Part shown: in pieces, positions 1-5,870 of the stretch
How the letters are laid out: every line of letters begins with the position of its first letter
Numbering within the stretch: position 1 is the stretch's first letter
Origin: Dehalococcoidia bacterium
GTDB lineage: Bacteria > Chloroflexota > Dehalococcoidia > GIF9 > AB-539-J10
Assembly: GCA_030603485.1 (NCBI GenBank)
Contig: JAUVXS010000091.1
Span: forward strand, 1-7,111
Length of the DNA stretch: 7,111 nt
Reading direction: 5' to 3'
Notes under the pieces: model-generated
What the model saw: only the letters and a program-made list of their open reading frames with translations
The model's database searches: none
What the model was told of the DNA's origin: nothing
Made by a program: the position numbers and the translations under genes

Positions 1-649
1 TCTGAGTAAGGAAGCGGTTGATTACAGAATCCGGGTCATCCCCGATAACCGAATCTATAGGGCCAACCATGCCTATGTCGGTGACATAAGCAGTGCCTCT
101 GGGCAATATGTGAGCATCAATGGTGCCCACATGGGTATGAGTGCCTAACACAGCGCTGACTCGTCCATCGAGATATTTACCCATTGCCACTTTCTCCGAG
201 GTTGCTTCAGCATGGAAGTCAACAATGATGGGGATTGATTTATGTCCAAACTCAGCCAGTAGTTGATCCATGGCTCGAAAGGGACAATCAAAATTGCCTA
301 TGAAAACACGCCCAACGAGGTTAACTATCAGGGCATTCTTTTTAAGCAAATAGCCACGACCAGGATTTGTCGGTGGATAATTCAACGGGCGGAGAAGAGC
401 AAGCTCACTATCCAGGCAAGGAATGATCTCCTTCTGAGCCCAGACGTGATTGCCTGTGGTTATGACATCAATTCCAGAATCAAAGAGCTCTCGTGCTGTA
501 CCTGGGGTCAGCCCTAACCCACCGGCAGCATTCTCGCCATTGCCTACTACGAGGTCAATATTATATTCGTAATATAAGCCTGGCAGGATTTCCTCCACTG
601 CCTTCCTACCAGGCTTGCCGATAATGTCGCCTATTGCCAGTATTCTCAA
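1..649 (-). CDS. ymdB: YmdB/TIGR00282-family metallophosphoesterase, C-terminus cut by window edge
   Basis: This is a calcineurin-like metallophosphoesterase of the YmdB family. B. subtilis YmdB hydrolyses 2',3'-cyclic nucleotides and affects RNase-dependent mRNA levels. The protein begins M-RILAIGDIIGKPGR, the family's hallmark N-terminus. The expected metal ligands are visible: D8, E39 and N40 (GENAAGG), N67 and H68 (TGNHVW), H146 (DFHAEATSEK), H171 and H173 (GTHTHVG). About 216 residues are present; the family is usually around 255-265, so some 40 C-terminal residues lie beyond position 1. The start is TTG at 649-647: an in-frame stop at 658-656 lies just upstream and no ATG or GTG intervenes. 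It begins 2 nt after the rny stop and has no clear Shine-Dalgarno, so translation probably depends on coupling to rny. Family assignment is firm; the substrate is inferred from family knowledge. Confidence 0.93.
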   Translation of the reverse strand, partial: MRILAIGDIIGKPGRKAVEEILPGLYYEYNIDLVVGNGENAAGGLGLTPGTARELFDSGIDVITTGNHVWAQKEIIPCLDSELALLRPLNYPPTNPGRGYLLKKNALIVNLVGRVFIGNFDCPFRAMDQLLAEFGHKSIPIIVDFHAEATSEKVAMGKYLDGRVSAVLGTHTHVGTIDAHILPRGTAYVTDIGMVGPIDSVIGDDPDSVINRFLTQ

Positions 650-651
650 TT

Positions 652-2175
652 CTACTTAGCGTAATCTATCGCCGTAGTCTCCCTTATCACTACTACTTTT
701 ATCTGGCCAGGATAGGTCAGGCTCTCCTCTATCTTCTTAGAAATATCCCGAGCCAATCTCACCGCTGCTAAATCATCAATTTTATCTGGTTTTACCATGA
801 CACGCACTTCGCGCCCAGCTTGAATAGCAAAAGACTTTTCCACACCAGGAAAATCGACTGCTATGTCCTCTAAGTCCTTAACACGCTTCAAATAGTGTTC
901 CAGGGACTCACGTCTTGCGCCAGGCCGCGAACCACTTATGGCATCGGCAGCGGCAACAATGAAGCCCATAACAGTACTGGTTTCTGCCTCGCTATGATGT
1001 TGAGCAATGGCTTGGGTTACCTCTGTGTTTCTATCCCACTGCTTAACTAAGTCAGCACCTATTAGAGCATGCGGGCCCTCTGTTTGATGGTCTACCGCCT
1101 TTCCAATATCATGAAGCAGACCGGCTTTCTTGGTGAAATTGACATTAGCCCCAATCTCGCTAGCCAACATTCCTGCCAGATGAGAAACTTCAAGACTGTG
1201 CAGCAAAACATTCTGACCATAACTAGTACGAAATTTAAGCTGACCAAGTAGCTTAATCAGTTCAGGGTGTAAGCCTGTCACCCCGGCTTCGTAAGCAGCT
1301 CGTTCACCCTCGCTACGGGCCGTAGCTTCAACCTCCGTTTTGGTTTTGTCTACTATTTCCTTAATCCGGGCTGGATGAATGCGCCCATCAAGGATGAGTT
1401 TGCTTAAGGCCAGGCGGGCTACTTCACGCCTCATAGGGTCAAAGCTGGAGATGGTAACCGCCTCTGGAGTATCATCGATGATAAGGTCAACGCCAGTAGC
1501 TTGTTCTAAGGCTCGGATATTGCGTCCCTCACGCCCAATGAGCCGCCCCTTCATCTCGTCACTAGGCAGGGGAATGGCAGATATTGTGGTTTCCGAAACA
1601 ACATCAGTGGCACACCTTTGAATAGCTGTGGCCAGAATATCCCGAACTCTTTCATCAGCCTCTTCCTTTATTTGTGCCTCCCACACCCTAACTTGTCGAG
1701 AGCCCTCTTCTTCAACCTCTTGTTTTAGCATTTGCAACAAGAGGGTTTTTGCTTCTTCACTTGATGTGCCAGAGATGGATTCTAACTTTGCCAGCTGTTT
1801 TTCTCTTATTGTCTGAAGTTCAGCTGTTATCTTTTCAACATCTTCTTTCTTGCTATCTACATCACGGTCCCGCCGCTCTACAGCCTCTAACTTCCGCTCC
1901 AGCGTCTCTTCTTTCTGGTTAGCACGCTTTTCTATTCGTTGTATTTCAAGGCGACGTTCCTTACTTTCCGCCTCGGCAACGTTGCCAACCTTGATAGCTT
2001 CTTCTCTAGCTGCATGGAGTAGCTCATTGTACTTGGTTGTTGCCTCATCTAATAAGTTCTGTGCCGCTTTTCTTGTTCTTTGAATCTCCCGGTTGGCTAC
2101 TATCTGCCTGACAAAGTACCCAATAAGGATGCCTAAGATAAGAGCAAGGCCACCTATCATTAATGTATAGTCCAT
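652..2175 (-). CDS. rny: Ribonuclease Y
   Basis: RNase Y is a membrane-anchored endoribonuclease that starts mRNA decay. The 507-residue product has the full family layout: one N-terminal membrane helix (about 5-24), a long charged coiled coil (about 28-185), a KH RNA-binding domain (about 200-270, with the GREGRN loop at 214-219), an HD phosphohydrolase domain (about 320-415, with H326, H332, the H355-D356 pair in LLHDIGK and D411), and the usual C-terminal domain ending near YPGQIKVVVIRE. Length is normal (family about 510-520). The ATG at 2175-2173 is preceded by GAGG with a 4-nt gap, and it places the membrane helix directly at the N-terminus. It is the first gene of a minus-strand operon with the ymdB homologue, an order conserved in many Gram-positive lineages. 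All catalytic residues appear intact. Confidence 0.98.
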   Translation of the reverse strand: MDYTLMIGGLALILGILIGYFVRQIVANREIQRTRKAAQNLLDEATTKYNELLHAAREEAIKVGNVAEAESKERRLEIQRIEKRANQKEETLERKLEAVERRDRDVDSKKEDVEKITAELQTIREKQLAKLESISGTSSEEAKTLLLQMLKQEVEEEGSRQVRVWEAQIKEEADERVRDILATAIQRCATDVVSETTISAIPLPSDEMKGRLIGREGRNIRALEQATGVDLIIDDTPEAVTISSFDPMRREVARLALSKLILDGRIHPARIKEIVDKTKTEVEATARSEGERAAYEAGVTGLHPELIKLLGQLKFRTSYGQNVLLHSLEVSHLAGMLASEIGANVNFTKKAGLLHDIGKAVDHQTEGPHALIGADLVKQWDRNTEVTQAIAQHHSEAETSTVMGFIVAAADAISGSRPGARRESLEHYLKRVKDLEDIAVDFPGVEKSFAIQAGREVRVMVKPDKIDDLAAVRLARDISKKIEESLTYPGQIKVVVIRETTAIDYAK

Positions 2176-2224
2176 CTTTCCTCTTTATTTCGTTGTAATA
2201 ATAAACGCAAAACATTGCATATTA

Positions 2225-2253
2225 ATAATAACCTTTTATCGGCCTGGCGTCAA
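2225..2253 (-). promoter_or_regulatory. Sigma-70-type promoter of the rny-ymdB operon
   Basis: Reading the minus strand, TTGACG (2253-2248) is followed by a 17-bp spacer and TATTAT (2230-2225). Each hexamer matches the consensus at five of six positions. Transcription would start near 2218, giving a 5' UTR of about 43 nt before the rny ATG, with an AT-rich initial region. It is the best promoter match in the interval between the divergent genes. Confidence 0.75.
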
Positions 2254-2332
2254 CTAATTGTACTGGCAAGCAATCCCTTGACCCATTTGTCTTGTATATC
2301 TTAGCCTACTGGGAGAGGTGCTATATTACCAT

Positions 2333-2355
2333 TGCACATGACTCAGAATTGTGCA
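2333..2355. repeat. Inverted repeat TGCACA-N11-TGTGCA upstream of the DUF3795 gene
   Basis: Two perfect 6-bp arms (2333-2338 and 2350-2355) are separated by 11 nt. They lie in the 190-nt gap between the rny promoter and the DUF3795 gene. They could be an operator for a dimeric regulator or chance. No convincing -35/-10 pair for the plus-strand operon was found around it; an isolated TATTAT at 2426-2431 lacks a good -35. Confidence 0.3.
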
Positions 2356-2444
2356 CTTTACTCACTCCAACGCTGACACAGATTGATTCTTATCGAACTG
2401 GTGTCTGTCGCTTCAAAATCCTGTATATTATTGTTGTGGAAGTC

Positions 2445-2894
2445 ATGAATGAAGAACTAATCGCTCCCTGTGGGATGAATTGTGCAATATGCAGTGGGTA
2501 TCTTGCCTATCACCATGATGTTAAAAGCAAGGGAATCAGAATGCCTTATTGTATAGGGTGCAGACCACGAGATAAGAAGTGCGCTTTCTTGAAGAAAAGA
2601 TGCGAACTACTGATATCTAATAAGGTAAGATATTGCTATGAATGTAGCAGTTTTCCCTGCGAAGGGTTAAAGCATCTTGATAACCGCTACAGAACATATT
2701 TCAAGATGAGCATGATTGAGAACCTCGAATACATAAAGAATATTGGCATAAAGCCATTTCTAGAAAAACAAGAGGAGAAATGGAAGTGCCCCAAATGTGG
2801 CGAGGTGATATGCTGTCATAACGGTTTATGCTTTAATTGCAGTCTCGATGGACTCCGTCAAAAGAAGCAAAAATACCGGTGGGAGGATAAATGA
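2445..2894 (+). CDS. Cysteine-rich DUF3795-type protein, probable metal binder
   Basis: The 149-residue protein contains 16 cysteines. They fall in clusters: C9-x3-C13-x2-C16 at the N-terminus, C36/C39/C46/C53, C64-x2-C67/C72, then a C-terminal zinc-ribbon-like set C115-x2-C118, C123, C124 and C129-x2-C132. The opening (IAPCGMNCAICSGYLAY) and the block with PYCIGCRP and KKCAFLKKRC are typical of the DUF3795 family, whose function is unknown. Metal binding (zinc or Fe-S) is inferred from the cysteine spacing. The reading frame is open upstream to a TTG at 2292, but the ATG at 2445 fits the family N-terminus; the upstream residues look like non-coding translation. The ribosome site is weak (GGAAG very close to the ATG). 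Its stop overlaps the start of the MGMT-like gene (ATGA), so the two are probably translated together and may share a role. Confidence 0.85.
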   Translation: MNEELIAPCGMNCAICSGYLAYHHDVKSKGIRMPYCIGCRPRDKKCAFLKKRCELLISNKVRYCYECSSFPCEGLKHLDNRYRTYFKMSMIENLEYIKNIGIKPFLEKQEEKWKCPKCGEVICCHNGLCFNCSLDGLRQKKQKYRWEDK

Positions 2895-3382
2895 GGAAAA
2901 CCTGGCAGGAGAAATTGAAGGACAAACCCTCTTTTCCTAAGGTGCTCAGGCTGGAGAAAGGGTTTCCCTGTTACAATGCAGTGCACAAGATAGGTGCCGA
3001 AGTCGGTGACGAAATAGTACTGGTAAACTCGTCTGAAATATTGGCAATTATGAAGCAGGTACCAAAAGGAAGGCTCATCACTATTGTCGAAGTATGCAGG
3101 CAAATAGCCAGGAATCACAGGGTGAAAGCTTGCTGCTCTTTAACCACCGGGATATTCATAATGACGGTGGCCAATGCGGTGGAAGCAGCCGGAAGGGAAG
3201 GTAAGTCACTAGACATACCGTACTGGCGGACACTCAAAGCAGATGGTTTTTTGAATGAAAAATACCCCGGTGGACAAGAAGCGCATAAGAAACTACTTGA
3301 GGGAGAAAATTTCAGAGTCATTGCTCGAGGCAAGAAGTACCAGGTTGACGATTACGAAAAATACCTGATGAAGCTGACATGA
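2891..3382 (+). CDS. MGMT-family (alkyltransferase-like) protein lacking the acceptor cysteine
   Basis: The 163-residue product resembles proteins annotated as MGMT family. The helix-turn-helix part is seen at about 53-100 (MKQVPKGRLITIVEVCRQIA, then CSLTTGIF and a small-residue helix), like the DNA-binding half of O6-methylguanine-DNA methyltransferase. Where true alkyltransferases have P-C-H-R, this protein reads P110-Y111-W112-R113 followed by TLKADGFLNEKYPGG, so the alkyl-acceptor cysteine is missing. It is therefore probably non-enzymatic: it may bind DNA like the ATL proteins that flag alkylated guanine, or do something unrelated. C81 and C82 lie elsewhere and are not equivalent. The start ATG at 2891 has GGGAGG 4 nt upstream, inside the end of the DUF3795 gene, with an ATGA overlap. 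It looks complete. Family moderately sure; function unknown. Confidence 0.82.
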   Translation: MRKTWQEKLKDKPSFPKVLRLEKGFPCYNAVHKIGAEVGDEIVLVNSSEILAIMKQVPKGRLITIVEVCRQIARNHRVKACCSLTTGIFIMTVANAVEAAGREGKSLDIPYWRTLKADGFLNEKYPGGQEAHKKLLEGENFRVIARGKKYQVDDYEKYLMKLT

Positions 3383-3488
3383 AATTATTGCCAGTTCAAA
3401 ATATCGCGTCTTGTACATAACAGATTTGCATTCTTACACATTTACTCACATCGTTCAGTTTGCCCGGGTTGCTAATCACAGCGATACT

Positions 3489-3517
3489 TCGACATCGAGC
3501 TTTCTTCGATGTAGAAT
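3489..3517 (+). promoter_or_regulatory. Promoter placing transcription start at the protease ATG (probably leaderless)
   Basis: TCGACA (3489-3494), a 17-bp spacer and TAGAAT (3512-3517) each match the sigma-70 consensus at five of six positions. The ATG of the downstream gene begins 10 nt after the -10 element, so the transcript would start within a few bases of it. No Shine-Dalgarno is present between the -10 and the ATG, which agrees with a leaderless mRNA. Confidence 0.6.
3492..3512. repeat. Perfect dyad ACATCGA-N7-TCGATGT inside the protease promoter
   Basis: The arms at 3492-3498 and 3506-3512 are perfect 7-bp inverted repeats with a 7-nt centre. They overlap the last bases of the -35 and the first base of the -10, the usual place for a repressor operator. 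A further partial copy, ACATCG, is at 3448-3453. A transcription terminator is unlikely because no T-run follows. Confidence 0.5.
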
Positions 3518-3526
3518 ACCCCCTAT

Positions 3527-4465
3527 ATGAGCACAAAGAGGCCGGTAAGGCTGAATACGGTCTATTGGGGCCTTCTTCTTTTTGTAGTCGCTCAAGTGCT
3601 CATCCTTCTTGTTACTCCCCGTATAGATCCATTCCTGGATGAAAATGATATAGATATCCCGACCCAGCCATCAGAGGCGATATCATGGTGGCCTGGGGAA
3701 GTGACATTACCCTCTGGGGAGGTTATCGAAGTCCCAGCCCAATCAGCGTTAGGACCAATTTTAATCTATATTCTTGCGGCGGCAGCCGTGCTTGGATTTA
3801 CGCTCTCCCGAATTCCACTTGCAGCTTTAAAGGTTGTTCTTAGACTCTTGTTTGCCCTTCTGTTTAGTTGGGGCGCATTCATCGCAACTGTGTTCTACTT
3901 GCCCCTTCCAGTAGCTGTCGCCATCGCTGTCGTGTTTGGAACATTTTGGTACTTGATACCACTTGTCTGGTTACATAACCTGGTATTGATTCTGGCGGTT
4001 AGTAGTTTAGGAGCAGTTTTCGGTCGCTTTATTACACCGTGGACCGCGATGGCTATTATTTTAGCACTCGCAATCTATGACTTCCTGGCGGTTCGGTTCA
4101 GATTTATGCTCTGGATGGCAGACAGGCTATCGCAAATAAATGCCTTGCCCGCACTAATCATTCCTAAAGACTATTCTGAGTGGAACTTCAACTTGAAAAA
4201 ACACGGAGAGAAGATGATAGAGGTGAATCCCGCCGACAGGGAATATTCCATACTGGGCGGTGGCGACATCGCCTTCCCCTGTCTGCTTACGGCCTCCGTT
4301 TATTTTGCCCAGGGCCTAGCTCCGGCAGCTATTATTGCAGCGCTTGGATTACTGGGATTGGTTAGCGTCTATGCGATTCAGGCAATATTTTTAAAAGGGA
4401 AGCCGATGCCGGCTCTGCCACCTATCGCTGCCTTTACATTGGTTGGACTATTGATTGTCTCGTGA
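3527..4465 (+). CDS. Presenilin/SPP-type intramembrane aspartyl protease (family A22, PSH-like)
   Basis: The 312-residue polytopic membrane protein has about nine hydrophobic segments (roughly 12-30, 74-94, 98-126, 127-147, 148-168, 171-198, 244-262, 265-288, 293-312), as in presenilin. The catalytic signature is complete: Y184-D185 in the sixth segment, G244-G245-G246-D247 (GxGD) at the start of the seventh, and P295-A296-L297-P298 (PALP) in the last. Such enzymes cut transmembrane helices within the membrane; the archaeal homologue PSH is the closest described model. A hydrophilic stretch (about 211-242) lies between the two aspartate-bearing helices, as in relatives. The N-terminal loop (31-73) is acidic and proline-rich and should lie outside the membrane. 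An in-frame stop at 3512-3514 leaves ATG 3527 as the only possible start; it has no Shine-Dalgarno and lies right after a promoter. Substrates cannot be told from the neighbours. Confidence 0.9.
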   Translation: MSTKRPVRLNTVYWGLLLFVVAQVLILLVTPRIDPFLDENDIDIPTQPSEAISWWPGEVTLPSGEVIEVPAQSALGPILIYILAAAAVLGFTLSRIPLAALKVVLRLLFALLFSWGAFIATVFYLPLPVAVAIAVVFGTFWYLIPLVWLHNLVLILAVSSLGAVFGRFITPWTAMAIILALAIYDFLAVRFRFMLWMADRLSQINALPALIIPKDYSEWNFNLKKHGEKMIEVNPADREYSILGGGDIAFPCLLTASVYFAQGLAPAAIIAALGLLGLVSVYAIQAIFLKGKPMPALPPIAAFTLVGLLIVS

Positions 4466-4496
4466 CACAGCCTTAAATTATCTACCACGGAGGTAA

Positions 4497-4679
4497 ATGG
4501 TCGTAGATTTTGCGGCAAGAACTGTAAGAAGGCTCTTGGTTGCCAAGGAACAGAGGTTTGTTTTTACCAGGAAAGAGAATATGGCTATCCCTCCACTCAA
4601 TATGCAAAAGATTTGGCTGAGTCACAATAGGGCGTGTTGTCTTGTTGCACACGTAACAGCTAGTGAGGAACACTTATAA
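4497..4679 (+). CDS. Doubtful 60-residue ORF in the gap before alkD
   Basis: This is the only ATG-started frame of note in the 293 bases between the protease and the AlkD gene. A full GGAGG (4489-4493) lies upstream but only 3 nt from the ATG. The peptide (MVVDFAARTVRRLLVAKEQR...) is basic and not recognised. An overlapping frame (4499-4630) reads a more protein-like cysteine-rich peptide but has no start codon, so the area could hold a decayed gene. A small inverted repeat (CGTGT 4633-4637, ACACG 4649-4653) lies at the end. It may not be a gene at all. Confidence 0.2.
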   Translation: MVVDFAARTVRRLLVAKEQRFVFTRKENMAIPPLNMQKIWLSHNRACCLVAHVTASEEHL

Positions 4680-4710
4680 CCATCAGCATTGATTAATAGA
4701 CCTTTGTAAT

Positions 4711-4736
4711 TCAAGATGTTATGTTGGTAATCTTGA
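4711..4736. repeat. Perfect dyad TCAAGAT-N12-ATCTTGA just before alkD
   Basis: Perfect 7-bp arms at 4711-4717 and 4730-4736 with a 12-nt centre end 11 nt before the ribosome-binding purine run. In DNA it could be an operator; in RNA a weak AT-rich hairpin. No clear promoter was found in 4680-4758, so the operator reading is tentative. It differs in sequence from the dyad in front of the protease. Confidence 0.4.
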
Positions 4737-4758
4737 GGGAATTGCATAGGGGGTAACA

Positions 4759-5439
4759 ATGGCTTCTATGAAGGATGTGCTTGACAAACTCCAGAGCAAG
4801 GCTCAGCCAGAGCAGTTAAAAGGTATGGCTAAATACGGGATGACGGTTGAACAGAGATTAGGCGTCTCGGTTCCGGATATGAGAAGACTGGCTAAAGAGA
4901 TAGGGAGAGATCACAAGCTGGCACTAGATTTGTGGAGAACTGGGATAACTGAAGCAAGGATCGTGGCTGCGATGGTGGGTGATCCTGCTAAGCTAACTGA
5001 AGAGCAGATGGAGGACTGGGTGAAAGGAATTAATTCGTGGGATGTCTGCGACCAGGTATGCATGAATCTTTTTGAAAAAAACCAATTAGCCTGGAAGAAG
5101 ATTGTCGATTGGTCTGAGCGGAAAGAAGAGTTTGTCAAAAGGACTGCCTTTTCGCTGATAGCTTGTCTGGCATGGCATGATAAGAAGGTGAGCGATGAGA
5201 AATTCATCGAATTGCTTCCCGTAATAATACGAGGGGCTACGGACGAGCGTAACTTCGTCAAGAAAGCAGTGAACTGGGCTCTTAGGAACATTGGGAAAAG
5301 GAACCTCAATTTGAACGAAGCCGCAATAAATACTGCCAAGGAAATCAAGCGACTTGACTCGAAGGCTGCTCACTGGGTTGCTGCCGATGCTATCAGAGAA
5401 CTGGAGAGTGACGCTATCCAAAGTAGGCTTAGGAGATGA
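4759..5439 (+). CDS. AlkD-family DNA alkylation repair glycosylase
   Basis: AlkD-type enzymes remove N3- and N7-alkylated purines and use a HEAT-like helical solenoid that grips DNA without flipping the base. The 226-residue product matches the family in length (B. cereus AlkD is 237) and has the landmark motif N-S-W-D-V-C-D at about 92-98. W94 and D98 correspond to the catalytic W109 and D113 of AlkD, and W173 in VNWALRNIGKRN to W187. R128 (VKRTAFSLIA) probably matches the conserved arginine of the same surface. The start ATG at 4759 has AGGGGG with a 5-nt gap; a second ATG three codons later is possible. It appears to be transcribed alone, with a dyad upstream and a terminator-like hairpin downstream. 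A second alkylation-repair-family gene (MGMT-like) lies about 1.4 kb upstream. Catalytic residues are intact, so activity is likely. Confidence 0.92.
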   Translation: MASMKDVLDKLQSKAQPEQLKGMAKYGMTVEQRLGVSVPDMRRLAKEIGRDHKLALDLWRTGITEARIVAAMVGDPAKLTEEQMEDWVKGINSWDVCDQVCMNLFEKNQLAWKKIVDWSERKEEFVKRTAFSLIACLAWHDKKVSDEKFIELLPVIIRGATDERNFVKKAVNWALRNIGKRNLNLNEAAINTAKEIKRLDSKAAHWVAADAIRELESDAIQSRLRR

Positions 5440-5489
5440 ACATTAGTCCATAATGTGCAGCTCGGGCAACAGAAGCTTGTTTTGTTACG

Positions 5490-5514
5490 TCGCTGCACTT
5501 TGTAGCGATTTTGT
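5490..5514 (+). terminator. Rho-independent-like terminator after alkD
   Basis: TCGCTGC (5490-5496) pairs with GTAGCGA (5502-5508) across a 5-nt loop: seven pairs including one G-U. The stem is followed directly by TTTTGTT. It lies 50 nt after the AlkD stop. The T-run is short and interrupted, so termination may be partial. Confidence 0.6.
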
Positions 5515-5534
5515 TAAGCCTAAGCCTAAATTAT

Positions 5535-5562
5535 TCGTCAGGGGGCAATAGCCTGTTATAAT
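5535..5562 (+). promoter_or_regulatory. Candidate promoter of the zinc-finger gene
   Basis: A perfect TATAAT is at 5557-5562. TCGTCA (5535-5540, four of six to the -35 consensus) lies 16 bp upstream. A start near 5569 would leave a 5' UTR of about 55 nt. The position between the alkD terminator and the next gene supports it; the -35 is weak. Confidence 0.55.
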
Positions 5563-5624
5563 TGTAAGATAATGAACTTAGTAACTGGGTAATTTGAGAC
5601 ATTGAGAATGTGCTAAGGAAAGAA

Positions 5625-5870
5625 ATGCGTTATAAGTGTGTTACCTGCGGAATTGAATTCGATAATATAGAGCAGCTAGCCAGCCATAAGCGACAGCACC
5701 AAGCTGGTTCACGAAGCTCCTCAGGAGTAATCTGCTTGGGCTGTGGTAAAAGCATCCCTCTGGAGCCATCTAAAGCTAACTACAGAGGGCCACTCACCTG
5801 CCCTACCTGCCGACGGACAATGACCGTCGTCATAGAAAATGGTGAGGTATGTGTAGCTCGGCTTGGTTAG
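5625..5870 (+). CDS. Small zinc protein: canonical C2H2 finger plus CxxC ribbon
   Basis: The 81-residue protein begins with a textbook C2H2 finger: C5-x2-C8-x3-F12-x5-L18-x2-H21-x3-H25, with all core positions of the classical consensus. After a short Gly/Ser linker (28-34) comes a second metal site, C37-x2-C40, 18 residues, C59-x2-C62, resembling a zinc ribbon, and then a short strand-like tail. The ATG at 5625 has AAGGA with a 5-nt gap; a GTG at 5610 would add five residues but would put that purine run inside the gene, so it is less likely. A DNA-, RNA- or protein-binding role is inferred from the folds only; no named family is recognised. It stands alone between alkD and rpoD with its own candidate promoter. 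Confidence 0.8.
   Translation: MRYKCVTCGIEFDNIEQLASHKRQHQAGSRSSSGVICLGCGKSIPLEPSKANYRGPLTCPTCRRTMTVVIENGEVCVARLG

Noticed and set aside
263..517. Plus-strand 84-codon frame inside the ymdB homologue.
   Set aside because: It is antisense to a gene with all metal-binding residues conserved and resembles no family.
1379..2083. Plus-strand open frames inside rny, serine- and arginine-rich.
   Set aside because: They are antisense shadows of the coiled-coil and KH coding sequence, with the low-complexity composition expected for that.
2292..2444. In-frame TTG at 2292 as start of the DUF3795 protein (51 extra residues).
   Set aside because: The extra residues show no family resemblance and lack a ribosome site, and the family N-terminus begins at the ATG at 2445.
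2453..2495. C-x3-C-x2-C at the start of the DUF3795 protein resembles the radical SAM cluster motif.
   Set aside because: The protein has only 149 residues, no room for the TIM-barrel and no other radical SAM motifs; the opening fits DUF3795 better.
4463..4630. TGA of the protease read through (selenocysteine or recoding) to give a longer cysteine-rich protein.
   Set aside because: The protease ends at the normal distance after PALP and no selenocysteine-type hairpin is evident next to the TGA.
5516..5530. Tandem AAGCCT AAGCCT between alkD and the zinc-finger gene.
   Set aside because: Two 6-bp copies only; too short to support a function.
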